From NCBI RefSeq assembly GCF_003286125.1, contig NZ_QMED01000014.1:1-64000 (forward strand): a DNA stretch of 64,000 nt, written 5' to 3'. Below the pieces are notes generated by a model. It was not told the DNA's origin. It worked only from the letters and a program-made list of their open reading frames with translations, and ran no database searches. Within the stretch, counting starts at the first letter, position 1; each line of letters starts with the position of its first letter. Both the position numbers and the translations under genes were made by a program. Shown piece by piece: positions 8,856 to 17,824 of this stretch. The DNA comes from Algibacillus agarilyticus (GTDB lineage: Bacteria; Pseudomonadota; Gammaproteobacteria; Enterobacterales; Alteromonadaceae).

Positions 8856-9077
8856 TATAGTCAAAGCGATCGGTTTTTAGGGGCAGGTTTCTAGTTCCAG
8901 ACGAAACCGAAGTACTTACATCCATGATAAGCAAAGCCGTCAAAGCTACCGCGTCCTACTCTCGCCCCTTACCTGCATGCAGGCAAGCTTCGAGACCCCA
9001 TGAGCATATGCTCTACTATTAGATTGGGGCGAGTAAGCGCTGACAATGCCCCCTAAAACCTGAGCGAGAAGACTATA
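8856..9077 (+). mobile_element. MITE-like element, copy 1 (full length)
   Basis: About 222 bp, bounded by TATAGTC..GGTTTT at the left and AAAACC..GACTATA at the right, an imperfect terminal inverted repeat. All copies begin TATAGTC and end GACTATA, as expected for TA target duplication in IS630/Tc1-like transposition. It has no coding capacity. It interrupts the duplicated block: copy B of that block, near 10740-10760, lacks it. Confidence 0.7.
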
Positions 9078-9140
9078 TTTAGTTCGATTTAAGGCGCTTA
9101 CATAACAAAATTTTATCGGTCGCAAAATATTTATTTTTAT

Positions 9141-9162
9141 AAAAGTTCAACGTTGAACTTTT
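9141..9162. repeat. 22-bp palindrome, copy 3 of 4
   Basis: Perfect palindrome with core AAAGTTCAACGTTGAACTTT, with the shared flank TTTATCGGTCG upstream, as in copies 1 and 4. Confidence 0.75.
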
Positions 9163-9432
9163 CCTTCATAAGGTAAATATATTTCATATTTTCAACATGT
9201 TTTTACAAAACAGGATTCATTCGAACAGACACGAATAAACCTATGATTTCATTTAATTTTAAGTCTTCTGCTAGAATGCTAACGATGCCTTTCGCACACG
9301 ATTTTTGATACATATTTATATTTTGTAATTCTCTAAACTATATTCGATCTTATAAGACCTACTAAATTAAAATATTTATAAAATTTTCAAGGTACAGCAT
9401 TAGAAAGACGACTTGCCGTTATTTTATTATTC

Positions 9433-10190
9433 ATGGCTGTATTTATTAGCCACCTAAATTATCAAAAAATAGAAACTGAGCAGGGGAGCCTTAACCAACA
9501 GTTACTTTTGAGTCTGGACTCGGTAATGATATGACTACTTGGGAACCTATCATTAATCAAGTAGAAAAAGTTTCGCAAGCTTTTGCCTATAACAGAGCCG
9601 GCTTTAGTGGAAGTAAAAGCAATATCGTAAAAAGAAGTGGGCAAGTTATTATTAATGAGCTCAGAAATTTACTTAAACAAGCAAACCTCTCACCGCCCTA
9701 TATATTGGTTGGTCATTCCCTAGGCGGCACATACATGGAGTTATATACCAAAACCTACCCAGAAGAGGTTTCAGGCGTAATTTTAGTAGATCCTTACCCT
9801 TCCAAGTATCCTGAACGTTGTATAATCGAAAAACTGAATTACTGTAAACCGCCTTCATCAATGCCGTATTGGGCGAGTTTGATTTTACCTCCTGCTATTG
9901 AGGGAGAGATAAAGGGTTTTGCTAAAACACTTGCGCAAGTGAATGCAATCGACAGTTTTCCAGAAGTACCTTTGGTTGTTTTAAGTGCAACTACTTATGA
10001 AAACCCCAAAAACGATATACAAAGAAGACACAACATAGTGGATGTTGAACTTAAAAAAGATCTTTCTTCAAAATCACCAATATCGAAACATATCATTTGT
10101 GATACTTGTAGCCACTACATCCATGAAGATGATCCAGCTTTAGTTATAAATGCGATTAAGTGGGTGATAGACAAGAATAATAGTAAGTAG
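9433..10190 (+). pseudogene. Alpha/beta hydrolase gene with a probable frameshift
   Basis: From 9531 the frame encodes TTWEPIINQVEKVSQAFAYNRAGF, the nucleophile elbow GHSLGG (Ser63 of this frame), VDPYP and a late CSHYIHEDDP with the likely catalytic His. Upstream in the same frame stands TVTFESGLGND, the usual strand before TTWEP in this family, but a stop precedes it. The membrane-anchor-like N-terminus (AVILLFMAVFISHLNYQKI, ATG 9433) is in another frame. One small indel near 9490 would join them into a secreted or anchored hydrolase. The 9531 frame alone would lack the first strands, so the gene is probably broken. Confidence 0.55.
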
Positions 10191-10202
10191 AGTATACGAT
10201 TA

Positions 10203-10331
10203 TATAGTCAAAGCGATCGGGTTTTAGGGGAAGCAGTCAAGCTTCGAGACCTCATGAGCATATGCTCTACTATGTGATTGGGGCGAGTAAGCGCTGACAA
10301 TGAACCATAAAACCTGAGCGAGAAGACTATA
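10203..10331 (+). mobile_element. MITE-like element, copy 2 (internally deleted)
   Basis: A 129-bp version of the element at 8856, with the same TATAGTC and GACTATA ends but lacking about 95 bp of the interior. It directly abuts the duplicated block that starts at 10332. Confidence 0.65.
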
Positions 10332-11072
10332 AATAAGGGTAGGTGTCACAAAGCTGGTACTTAATCAAATGTATAAACAAGCCCAATCGATCAGATGATA
10401 ATATTTATATGGAATTGCTTTTGTAGGGAAAGCCTGATTTATCGCCCTTTTTCTGATTGAGTTTTACAGAACGCACTGAGCCTATGGTACCCATTTTATC
10501 TCGCTTTAAATTTATTACCCTGTCTATCATTGACCGAAGAACGTCTAGATCGCGTCTTGAATTATGCATATAAACGTAAGCGGATAGATAATATATTCTT
10601 CGCATGACAACATGGCCTATCAGATGTAGAAAAGAGGCGAAAGGCAATAAAATTTTTTATAAAAATGCTCCTCTTTAGACTATTTATAATTACTTAGATA
10701 ATCTAATGGTATTAATCCAGTAAAACCCTCAAGACCGAACATTTATGTCTTTATTTTGGCTTAAAGCTCTTACATAACAAAATTTTATCGGTCGTAAAAT
10801 ATTTATATTTATAAAAGTTCAACGTTGAACTTTTCCTTCATAGGACAAATATATCTCATGTTTTCAACATGTTTTTACAAAATAATATTGTAGAACTCAT
10901 CAAAGATGCTTGATTTTTATCCTTTATGAAATTGATACACATAGATAAATACACTTAGCTCAAGACAGCCAACATATACCCGTTTCACTTCAAGTTGTAG
11001 GAAAGTTGCAGGACACGCACTTGAAAATTATTATTAATTGTACCTCCCTAATCACTACCGATCTTGGGAGTT
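10332..11072. repeat. Duplicated decayed segment, copy B
   Basis: Similar to 8355-8855 and then to 9085-9190, with no MITE between, followed by a stretch similar to 3160-3298. A minus-strand frame at 10405-10647 contains RRDLDVLRSMIDRVINLKRDK. The parallel copy at 8440-8720 is full of stops, so I treat it as debris, not as a gene. Palindrome copy 4 lies inside. Confidence 0.5.
10813..10834. repeat. 22-bp palindrome, copy 4 of 4
   Basis: Perfect palindrome with core AAAGTTCAACGTTGAACTTT, in the same flank context as copies 1 and 3. Confidence 0.75.
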
Positions 11073-11155
11073 TATAGTCTTCTCGCTCAGGTTTTACGGT
11101 TCATTATCAGCGCTTACTCGCTCCCAATCACATAGTAGAGCATATGCTCATGGCG
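11073..11155 (-). mobile_element. MITE-like element, partial copy 3
   Basis: Begins TATAGTCTTCTCGCTCAGGTTTTA, the reverse complement of the right end of the other copies, and runs through ATAGTAGAGCATATGCTCATG before similarity is lost. It sits inside an IS630 relic whose sister copy, near 3292-3299, lacks the insertion. Confidence 0.6.
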
Positions 11156-11188
11156 CCTCTAAATTCGCTAGCGGTTGAGAAATACATA

Positions 11189-11930
11189 TTATTTCGCACC
11201 TATACGTTAATCTTTTTCCCCAAGCAGTTCTATGGGATCTAAATTTGGACTGTAAGACGGTAAATAATGATTCGTATTGAGTTATTTTACCCTTGACCGT
11301 ATTAGTTCAGTGGTATGCCTTCGCCATCTAAAATTAAGTGAATTTTTTGTTCCATAATGTTGACGAATTACACAGATTAAAATTGAATAGTTTGCTGTAC
11401 ATTTTTTTATATAGGCTAACCTGATGCGCAGCCATGTCATCATTTAATTTAATAGCGCTAATTAAGTTTATACATGTTCGGCGACCAGTATTTAAATCGA
11501 TTTATTTTGACCTTTTTTAATCAAACGGTAGCTGGTTTTAACCAATCACCCATAAATAATATATATTTATCAATAACTTGTAATGTTAATAAATTCAGCT
11601 TGTTTATCCGCACAGAATTAACAAGGAAATATTTGGGCTGTGTATAGCGAAAACAGCTTTTCTGAAACCTCTTTTTTAAACTTTAAACCGAAAATTTCAC
11701 ACTATGTTTTGTCCAAATATCTGCAGTCATTTGATAATCATACCGATAGGTGTCTTATGTGATATGAGCAACCACTTGCGCTGTTTGCTCTGGTGTAAGG
11801 CAAGATTGATTACTGTCATTTTCAGGCTTTAGTTTTTTAGGTACATAGTTATCGATACGCATTACTATTGTTGTTTTGTGCAAACGCAGGGGTTTTGCGA
11901 TTATGGCAGTAAGCCAACCCTAAGAGGGAA
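11189..11930 (-). pseudogene. IS630-type transposase remnant (copy 2)
   Basis: The minus strand shows an N-terminal piece near 11750-11860 (IDNYVPKKLKPENDSN, then LTPEQTAQVVAHIT, like the IS630 N-terminal helix-turn-helix region) and, after disrupted sequence, NTNHYLPSYSPNLDPIELL near 11200-11270, the end of the DDE domain. Stops and frameshifts rule out function. TA-duplicating IS630 enzymes are plausible past movers of the TATAGTC-ended elements here. Confidence 0.5.
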
Positions 11931-12097
11931 GTAAGAAAATGTATTTTTCAAAGTAGTACCAAGAAAGAGTTATTTTAAAGCAGGAGCGTTTTTAAGTGTA
12001 CCTAAAGTTATATAAGTATTTTTTAATATGTTTTTTTTACATCTATCATCATATAAAAAGCTTTAAAATCAATTGATTATAATTATATACACATGAA

Positions 12098-12866
12098 GGT
12101 ACCCAAATAAACGTACTTCAGCTTGATTAATACTGGCAAGTGATTACTAAATAATTATCTTTTATAAGGTACCCAAATAAACGCAATTTTTATAACGGTA
12201 TTAGTTTTTTGGGGTACCTATCGCCAATAAATAACGAAAGGTCAGTCTTAAACTCAATAAGGTACCCCAAAAAACGAGCTGAAACCCATTTTTGATCGTT
12301 TTAGAGGGAACCTAGTTAAAGAACGGTATCAAAATCATTGCTTATTTATTATATTTCTCGATTAACCGTTTTCTTGGGTACTTAAATTGTGTTAATAGCT
12401 AATGTATACCAAGCTAATTAGTCGTTTAAATGGACACTTTGAATAAAAATCGTATAAAAAGCCATTTTTTAGAGTTTTTAATAATAAATGAAATAAGATC
12501 AATAGATCTTTTAATTAAATATTAAAAGAGTTGATCTGATCGATCTGAACATGGGGTCAATAAAAACAATAAGTTAAAGGTCAAAGGTACCTTAATAAAC
12601 TATAAAGTACACATATAAACGGGGTTTGGGTACACTTAAAAACGTTTAGGGTACCTTCATAAACGACTTTTTCTATATTTAAGTACCTTTAAAAACGACC
12701 TAAGGTACCCGTTAAAACGGGCACCTTGTGTAGAGGCTCGTTTATTAAGGTACTTTCCTCGTTTATTAAGGTACTTATAGCGTTTTTTTGGGTACTTTGA
12801 CTCATTTGTTAACGTCTTGTCCGTGTTGACCAAAGGTACCCTTTGGTTTATATTTCGGGTACCTTA
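12098..12866. other. Plasmid-type iteron origin of replication
   Basis: At least twelve copies of a 15-16-bp iteron, consensus GGTACCTWAATAAACG, lie between 12098 and 12796. Forward copies start at 12098, 12168, 12261, 12586, 12606, 12629, 12650, 12682 and 12704. Reverse copies are at about 12204, 12367, 12739, 12760 and 12781. Looser GGTACC sites at 12835 and 12858 run up to the rep gene. The copies fall into a loose left cluster and a dense right cluster, separated by an AT-rich stretch (12420-12560) with several GATC sites. This is the classic layout of a Rep_3/iteron replicon. I saw no clear DnaA box. Confidence 0.85.
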
Positions 12867-12874
12867 GATAGCTC

Positions 12875-14305
12875 ATGATTTTTATGCCTTTAGAACCAGA
12901 AACAGATGCTGATAGTAAAATTGTTCAGTTGATAACTAAATCAGACCGTGTTGTATTAATGCGATCTGATCGTGGTGCAATTACTGGATCAGTACATAAA
13001 TGTTTTAATGCATTATTATTTCATCTTCAAAACTATGTTACCGAAAGGTATGGTGATAATGAAGTCATCGAGTCTGCGCTGGGTGAATCTATTTTACAAA
13101 TTTCAATACCATGGCCAGATTTCTGCGACACAATGGGTTGGAAAAGCTCCAATCGAAATAATGCAAAGAAAGTCATCCAGGCATTAAAAAAAGCTCAAGT
13201 TGAATGGGGGATGAGTGACGAGGTTGATAGCATCGGCTTTCAACAGTTAATTTCTGGTGCAAATGTAAATGAGGGTTTTTTAAACGTTCGTATTGACCCT
13301 GTTGTGCGACGTGAATTAATTAACTTTAAAGGATTTGATGAAATAACATTCAACTTAGGTGTAACCAATATTTGGAGTGATAAATATACGCCTAGAATGT
13401 ATGAGCTCTGCATGCGAAATTGGAGGGATGGTGTTAGGAACGCTGCATATTCAATAGACAATATGCGAACCAATTTAGATCTCACGTATGATATTGGTGA
13501 TGGAGGAGAAAAAGTCTGGGTCTATGGAGAATTTAAAAAGTTCAAATCTCGCGTGCTACAACCTTCAATTGATAACCTAAATAAATCCGATTTTGTTGAG
13601 TTTGATGTATTTATGGCTGTGAGGGGAAGACCCGTTCACACAATTTTACTGTCGCTAACGAGAAAGCGTAAAATAGAAAAAGTTGAATCAATTGCTTTAG
13701 AAAAAAGAGTTAGAGCCCATTTAAGTGATCTTGGTTTAGCTACCGTAGCGCAAGAATATTATAATTCAAAATATAATGATGATGCGTATTTTGATAATAA
13801 AATGTCAGAAGAAGAGTTGCACTATCTTGAGTTCAATTGTCAACGTTTTATTAAATATAAAGCGGGACACAAAAGTAATCCGGGTTCGTATTTTACTAAA
13901 ATGTTAAATGACAATAGGACGGCATTTGAATCTATTTGGGCGCAGATCCAAAAAGATTATCTTGAAAAACGACAACGTGAAGAAATGAGCAGAAGAGAAA
14001 AAGAACAAAGAAAGCGAAACGTTTATAAAAAAATTGCTTCGGAAGTCACTCAAGAGTTTACTAAAAAAGCAGTTAAAAACTACTTAAATTCAAAAACTGA
14101 AGCTGAACGACAGGCGATATTTGAATTAGCAGCAAAAGCGCAAAATAAACAAAATCCAAGTGCCGCGTTTAAGAAGTTGCCTGAGCAAGCGAAAGAGGCG
14201 ATCGTAAGATTATATATTTTAAACACGCATAGTGACGAATTTATTGACGAAAAAGAATTAAAACGAGCAATTAGTAAAGCTCAAGAAGCCGTTAATATAG
14301 ACTGA
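12875..14305 (+). CDS. rep: Rep_3-family plasmid replication initiator
   Basis: A 476-residue initiator. Residues ~15-270 fit the duplicated winged-helix fold of iteron-binding Rep proteins: KIVQLITKSDRVVLMRSDRG, a first domain with FNALLFHLQNY and ISIPWPDFCDTMGW, then INFKGFDEITFNLGVTNIWSDKYTPRMYELC and FKKFKSRVLQPSIDNLNKSD, the conserved core of the family. A long charged C-terminal extension (about 330-476, rich in Lys, Glu and Arg, probably coiled coil) makes it longer than typical Rep_3 proteins. ATG 12875 is followed by a second ATG at 12884; no strong ribosome site separates them. It would bind the iterons immediately upstream and open the origin. No parAB pair is visible in this window. 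Confidence 0.85.
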   Translation: MIFMPLEPETDADSKIVQLITKSDRVVLMRSDRGAITGSVHKCFNALLFHLQNYVTERYGDNEVIESALGESILQISIPWPDFCDTMGWKSSNRNNAKKVIQALKKAQVEWGMSDEVDSIGFQQLISGANVNEGFLNVRIDPVVRRELINFKGFDEITFNLGVTNIWSDKYTPRMYELCMRNWRDGVRNAAYSIDNMRTNLDLTYDIGDGGEKVWVYGEFKKFKSRVLQPSIDNLNKSDFVEFDVFMAVRGRPVHTILLSLTRKRKIEKVESIALEKRVRAHLSDLGLATVAQEYYNSKYNDDAYFDNKMSEEELHYLEFNCQRFIKYKAGHKSNPGSYFTKMLNDNRTAFESIWAQIQKDYLEKRQREEMSRREKEQRKRNVYKKIASEVTQEFTKKAVKNYLNSKTEAERQAIFELAAKAQNKQNPSAAFKKLPEQAKEAIVRLYILNTHSDEFIDEKELKRAISKAQEAVNID

Positions 14306-14796
14306 TTTGTGTGGAGTAGGGCAGATAGACGTTTTATTAGATTGAGTAATTATAGTCTTCTCGCTCAGGTTTTATGGTTCATTGTCAGCGCTTACTCTCG
14401 ACTTTGGCTCCTGCGTCGTTCTAACACCTAAATCCATTTAGGCGGCCCCAATCACATAGTAAAGCATATGCTCATGGCGTCTCGAAGCTTGACGGCTTTG
14501 CTTACATGGATGTAAGTACTTCGGTTTCGTCTGGAACGAGAAACCTGCCCCTAAAACCCGATCGCTTTGACTATATTCAATTTTGAGGCATATATTGCTT
14601 AACTCTCGCAGTGATTTTTCTAAGATAATCTGCAGATGCCTCATAAACCTCATATTGTACTAACGATCCTTTTTTAGCAAATTTAACCTATTTACGAGCA
14701 TAGCTAGTTTGTTATTCTGGTGGCAGGTTAATGAAGGGAAATCAGTAGAAATTATCATTTTTTAAATATAAATAAAAAGTATTATTTGATTTAATA
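14306..14796. other. Intergenic region with a MITE and a short gene relic
   Basis: Apart from the MITE at 14351-14575, the minus strand at about 14577-14688 keeps an open tail ending YEASADYLRKITARVKQYMPQN, cut off upstream by a stop. It may be the 3' end of a lost gene. I cannot name it. Confidence 0.3.
14351..14575 (-). mobile_element. MITE-like element, copy 4 (full length)
   Basis: 225 bp in inverse orientation to copies 1, 2 and 5, starting TATAGTCTTCTCGCTCAGG and ending GATCGCTTTGACTATA. Its interior differs in about 40 bp from the other full copies (a segment with CGTTCTAACACC), which suggests internal exchange. Confidence 0.7.
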
Positions 14797-14810
14797 TGCC
14801 ACCGGTGGCA
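14797..14810. promoter_or_regulatory. Operator TGCCACCGGTGGCA before the YgjV/GH43 operon
   Basis: A perfect 14-bp palindrome (16 bp with ATGCCACCGGTGGCAT) 39 bp before the ygjV-like start. It is one of seven or eight such sites in the window; the CCGGT-centred even palindrome is typical of LacI-family operators. The likely reader is the LacI-type gene at 52442. Confidence 0.7.
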
Positions 14811-14848
14811 TATTGTTGGGAGGTAATATTTGTCGGAATAAATTGTTA

Positions 14849-15370
14849 ATGAATATAGATAACCCCGTAGCCCAGTTTTTTGGGGTACTCAGTTTTATTA
14901 TCGCAATTATTTGCTACCTACAAAAAAATGACCTGTATTTCAAATATGCCATGCTCACGCTAAATGTCGTTCACACCTTGCACTATTTTCTACTAGATGC
15001 CATTGCATCCGCTTTATGCACAGCGATCGCTATAGTACGTACTTACACGTCGATAAAAACGAGCTCGGTTTATGTCGCGTATTTTTTTATTGCATTGGTT
15101 GTCTTTATTAATGCTGTATGGGGGATTGAGCAGTGGTTTGATTGGTTAAGTGTTTTAGGTTCATGTTTAGGCACTTATGCCATGTTTTGTTTAACAGGTA
15201 TAAAAATGCGCTTAGGGTTTTTATTGGGTTCATTTTGCTGGTTAATTAACAATATTATGGTGTTTTCAATTGGGGGGATAGCGTTAGAAACTCTCGCGAT
15301 TATTGTCAATTTAAAAACAATTTATGGCTTATATAATCCGCCTTCTATCACCAGAGAAATAACAATTTAG
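14849..15370 (+). CDS. YgjV-family inner membrane protein
   Basis: About 174 residues from ATG 14849, with six or so membrane segments (VAQFFGVLSFIIAIICYL, YAMLTLNVVHTLHYFLL, VYVAYFFIALVVFINAVW, VLGSCLGTYAMFCLTGI, GFLLGSFCWLINNIMVF and ETLAIIVNLKTIYGLY). The pattern with WLINN and TLAIIVNL.TIY matches the YgjV (Imp-YgjV) family, whose function is not established. E. coli ygjV lies beside uxaA of galacturonate catabolism, and here too it leads an operon under the uronate-type operator. In-frame TTG codons upstream (14813) overlap the operator and are unlikely starts. GH43, RpiB-like and HAD genes follow. Confidence 0.7.
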   Translation: MNIDNPVAQFFGVLSFIIAIICYLQKNDLYFKYAMLTLNVVHTLHYFLLDAIASALCTAIAIVRTYTSIKTSSVYVAYFFIALVVFINAVWGIEQWFDWLSVLGSCLGTYAMFCLTGIKMRLGFLLGSFCWLINNIMVFSIGGIALETLAIIVNLKTIYGLYNPPSITREITI

Positions 15371-15393
15371 TTAAAATAATAAGGTAAAAATAT

Positions 15394-16389
15394 ATGCTTG
15401 GTTTCTATCATTTAATTGTCGGTTTTATTTTGATAAATCTATGTTTAATCAACAATTGCTTTGCGGCTAATCCATTAAATTTGGGTGCGCATATTCGAAC
15501 GGCAGACCCCTCTGGCCATGTGTGGCAAGATGGCAGAATGTATATCTATACGTCTCATGATCAAGAATGCCAACTTGATTTTTGGATGAAAGATTGGCAT
15601 GTATTCTCATCAATCGATTTAGTTAACTGGACTGCACATGGTGCTATATTTTCAGTCGATGAATTAACTTGGGCCGATAACTATGCTTGGGCTCCTGATG
15701 CGGCCTACAAAAATGGTAAATACTATTTAGTTTTTCCTGCAGGCACTGGCCATAAAGATCGTGTTAATCCCAAAAACAGCACTAAATGGATGGGTATTGG
15801 CATCGCAGAAAGTAACAGTCCTACTGGCCCGTTTGTTGATAAAATAGGAGCCCCATTATGGCGTCATCCTTATGCGAATGACCCTTCTCTATTTATCGAT
15901 GATGACGGTCAGGCATATCTATATTTTCATGCCAAAGATCAAGATTACAACGTGATAAAAATGGCGGATGATATGCGAAGCACCCAAGGCCATTTTATTA
16001 AAATGGATATGGGCGGGCACGAACCAAAAATGGAAGGGCCATGGGTTTTTAAACGTGGTCAATACTATTATTACACTATGCCAGAAAACAATCGTGAACT
16101 TGCTTATTACATGGCTACTTCGCCCTCCGGCCCTTGGCAATATAAAGGCGTATTTATGGCTCAAGAGCATAAGAGTAATAATCACCATTCAATTGTAGAA
16201 TACAAGGGTCAATGGATTTTGTTTTACCATCGTTGGTTAGCAACTCCAGAATCAGCATGTAAGGCACGTAAACGTCAGCGTCATAGTGCGGCTGAATATT
16301 TGCATTTTAATGCTGATGGCACCATAAAACCGGTTAAACGTACTCTCAACGGTGTGGATGATTTTTCAAACTTAAGTAAAAACAAATAA
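15394..16389 (+). CDS. Secreted GH43 glycosidase (arabinofuranosidase/xylosidase type)
   Basis: A 331-residue five-bladed propeller hydrolase of family GH43. A signal peptide spans about residues 1-24 (LGFYHLIVGFILINLCLINNCFA). Likely catalytic residues are the Asp of RTADPSGHVW (base), the Asp of YANDPSLF (pKa modulator) and the Glu of PKMEGPWVF (acid). The repeated YLYFHAKDQ..N, YYYYTMPENN and GQWILFYHRW strands fit. It probably removes arabinosyl or xylosyl groups from pectin side chains in the periplasm. It is the second gene of the operon, with AAGG placed well before ATG 15394. Confidence 0.8.
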   Translation: MLGFYHLIVGFILINLCLINNCFAANPLNLGAHIRTADPSGHVWQDGRMYIYTSHDQECQLDFWMKDWHVFSSIDLVNWTAHGAIFSVDELTWADNYAWAPDAAYKNGKYYLVFPAGTGHKDRVNPKNSTKWMGIGIAESNSPTGPFVDKIGAPLWRHPYANDPSLFIDDDGQAYLYFHAKDQDYNVIKMADDMRSTQGHFIKMDMGGHEPKMEGPWVFKRGQYYYYTMPENNRELAYYMATSPSGPWQYKGVFMAQEHKSNNHHSIVEYKGQWILFYHRWLATPESACKARKRQRHSAAEYLHFNADGTIKPVKRTLNGVDDFSNLSKNK

Positions 16390-16466
16390 ATTAAACCAAT
16401 GTAGTTAAATTATTAATCGTGATCCAATTTAACATTTATTAACCCATATATGATGTAGGCGTAAAA

Positions 16467-17099
16467 ATGAAAATCGCACTGATGAATGAATTTAGTCAAG
16501 CCGCTAAAAATCCAATTGTGTTAGAACAATTACAAGCAGTAGGGCACGAACAAGGCCATGACATTTTTAATGTCGGAATGAATGGTGACAATGATCACCG
16601 TTTAACGTATATCCATTTAGGCATTATCGCGAGCTTATTATTAAACAGTAAAGCGGTAGATTTTGTTGTATCGGGTTGTGGAACTGGGCAGGGAGCATTA
16701 ATCTCATTAAATGCTTACCCTGGTGTAGCATGTGGTTATTGTATTGACCCATCAGATGCCTTCTTGTTTGCACAAATTAATAACGGCAATGCTCTCGCAT
16801 TACCTTTTGCTAAGGGATTTGGTTGGGGGGCTGAACTCAACATTAAATACATTTTTGAAAAAGCATTTGGCGGCGAAAGAGGTCAAGGCTATCCAACTGA
16901 ACGCAAAGAATCACAAGTCACTAATGCCGGTATTTTAAATCAAGTGAAATTGGCAACGGCTAAAAGCTTTTTAGACGGGTTAAAGTCGTTAGATCCGGAA
17001 TTAATAAAAACGGCTGTCGGCGGAGAACGCTTCCAACAATGCTTCTTTGAAAACTGTCAAGATGATAAAATTGCGGCATTTGTACACCCGTTTGTTTAA
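16467..17099 (+). CDS. RpiB/LacAB-family sugar isomerase, DhuI-like candidate
   Basis: A 210-residue ketol-isomerase of the RpiB/LacA/LacB fold. Family features are the start KIALMNEFSQAAKN, VDFVVSGCGTGQGALISLNAYPGVACGY with the active-site Cys, and NNGNALALPF. It is longer than ordinary RpiB (about 150 residues) by a C-terminal extension (GERGQGYPTERKESQ to the end). That length and architecture match DhuI, the isomerase for unsaturated-uronate breakdown products described in streptococci. A pectate lyase encoded in the same window would make the matching unsaturated galacturonate. Its dehydrogenase partner is not seen here, and ribose 5-phosphate or another sugar acid remains possible. Confidence 0.65.
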   Translation: MKIALMNEFSQAAKNPIVLEQLQAVGHEQGHDIFNVGMNGDNDHRLTYIHLGIIASLLLNSKAVDFVVSGCGTGQGALISLNAYPGVACGYCIDPSDAFLFAQINNGNALALPFAKGFGWGAELNIKYIFEKAFGGERGQGYPTERKESQVTNAGILNQVKLATAKSFLDGLKSLDPELIKTAVGGERFQQCFFENCQDDKIAAFVHPFV

Positions 17100-17205
17100 A
17101 CCCGTATAAGATCGCATGTTTGTTTTATTTGTAATACAATATGGTTTTATGTTGGTGCTACGTGTGGGTAAATTAAAATGCCTGAAATGAAGAGGAAGTA
17201 AAATA

Positions 17206-17808
17206 ATGTATGAAAAATTTAAAGCCATTATTTTTGATATGGATGGCACATTAGTTGATAGTGGTAAGTTGCACGAAAATGCGTGGAGTCAAACGCTTAA
17301 TCATTATGGCATTCCGATAGACCCCGTTTTAATGCGCTCTCTTGCAGGGGTACCCACTAAAGAAACCGTTATATTTTTAGCTAAACATTTTAAAATAACT
17401 TTATCTGCTAGTGCTGATGAAGTGAATGATTATAAAGAATCGATAGTTAAAGCAACGTTGCATACTTACGTAAAACCCACCAAACTAGCTGAATTTGCTA
17501 AAAAAAATATAGGTAAACGCCCAATGGCAATTGGTACTGGTGCTTATACCGAAGAGGCAAAATCTGTATTAGAAGCTTGTGGTTTAATTGAATTGATTGA
17601 TCATGTGGTAGGGGCTGATCAGGTTAACAATCCAAAACCTGCACCTGATACCTTTTTAAGATGTGCTGAATTAATGCAAACTGCACCTGAGGATTGTATT
17701 GTGTTTGAAGACGCACAAGCCGGCATTAAAGCGGCTAATGATGCCGGGATGTTTTGTATTGATGTGCATGAGAGTATGAACATAGTAAATGATTATTTTT
17801 TAAGTTAA
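17206..17808 (+). CDS. HAD-superfamily sugar-phosphatase/phosphoglucomutase-like
   Basis: A 200-residue HAD protein of the beta-phosphoglucomutase/YqaB type. Motif I is FDMDGTLVDS (nucleophile Asp near residue 10), motif II is the Thr in AIGTGA, then a Lys in NNPKPAPD, and motif III/IV is VFEDAQAGIKAA. A cap domain lies between motifs I and II. Such enzymes dephosphorylate small sugar phosphates such as fructose 1-phosphate, often as housecleaning. It is the last gene of the operon starting at 14849, with GAGG before the ATG. Confidence 0.8.
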   Translation: MYEKFKAIIFDMDGTLVDSGKLHENAWSQTLNHYGIPIDPVLMRSLAGVPTKETVIFLAKHFKITLSASADEVNDYKESIVKATLHTYVKPTKLAEFAKKNIGKRPMAIGTGAYTEEAKSVLEACGLIELIDHVVGADQVNNPKPAPDTFLRCAELMQTAPEDCIVFEDAQAGIKAANDAGMFCIDVHESMNIVNDYFLS

Positions 17809-17824
17809 ATGTATTGAAGGTTGC

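Noticed and set aside
10405-10647. 80-residue minus-strand frame with RRDLDVLRSMIDRV
   Set aside because: The duplicated copy at 8440-8720 is interrupted by stops, no family is recognised and no start signals are visible, so it is treated as debris.
12098-12866. CRISPR-like array from repeated GGTACC units
   Set aside because: Repeats are only about 16 bp, occur in both orientations with irregular spacing and lead into a rep gene, so they are iterons. No cas genes are seen.
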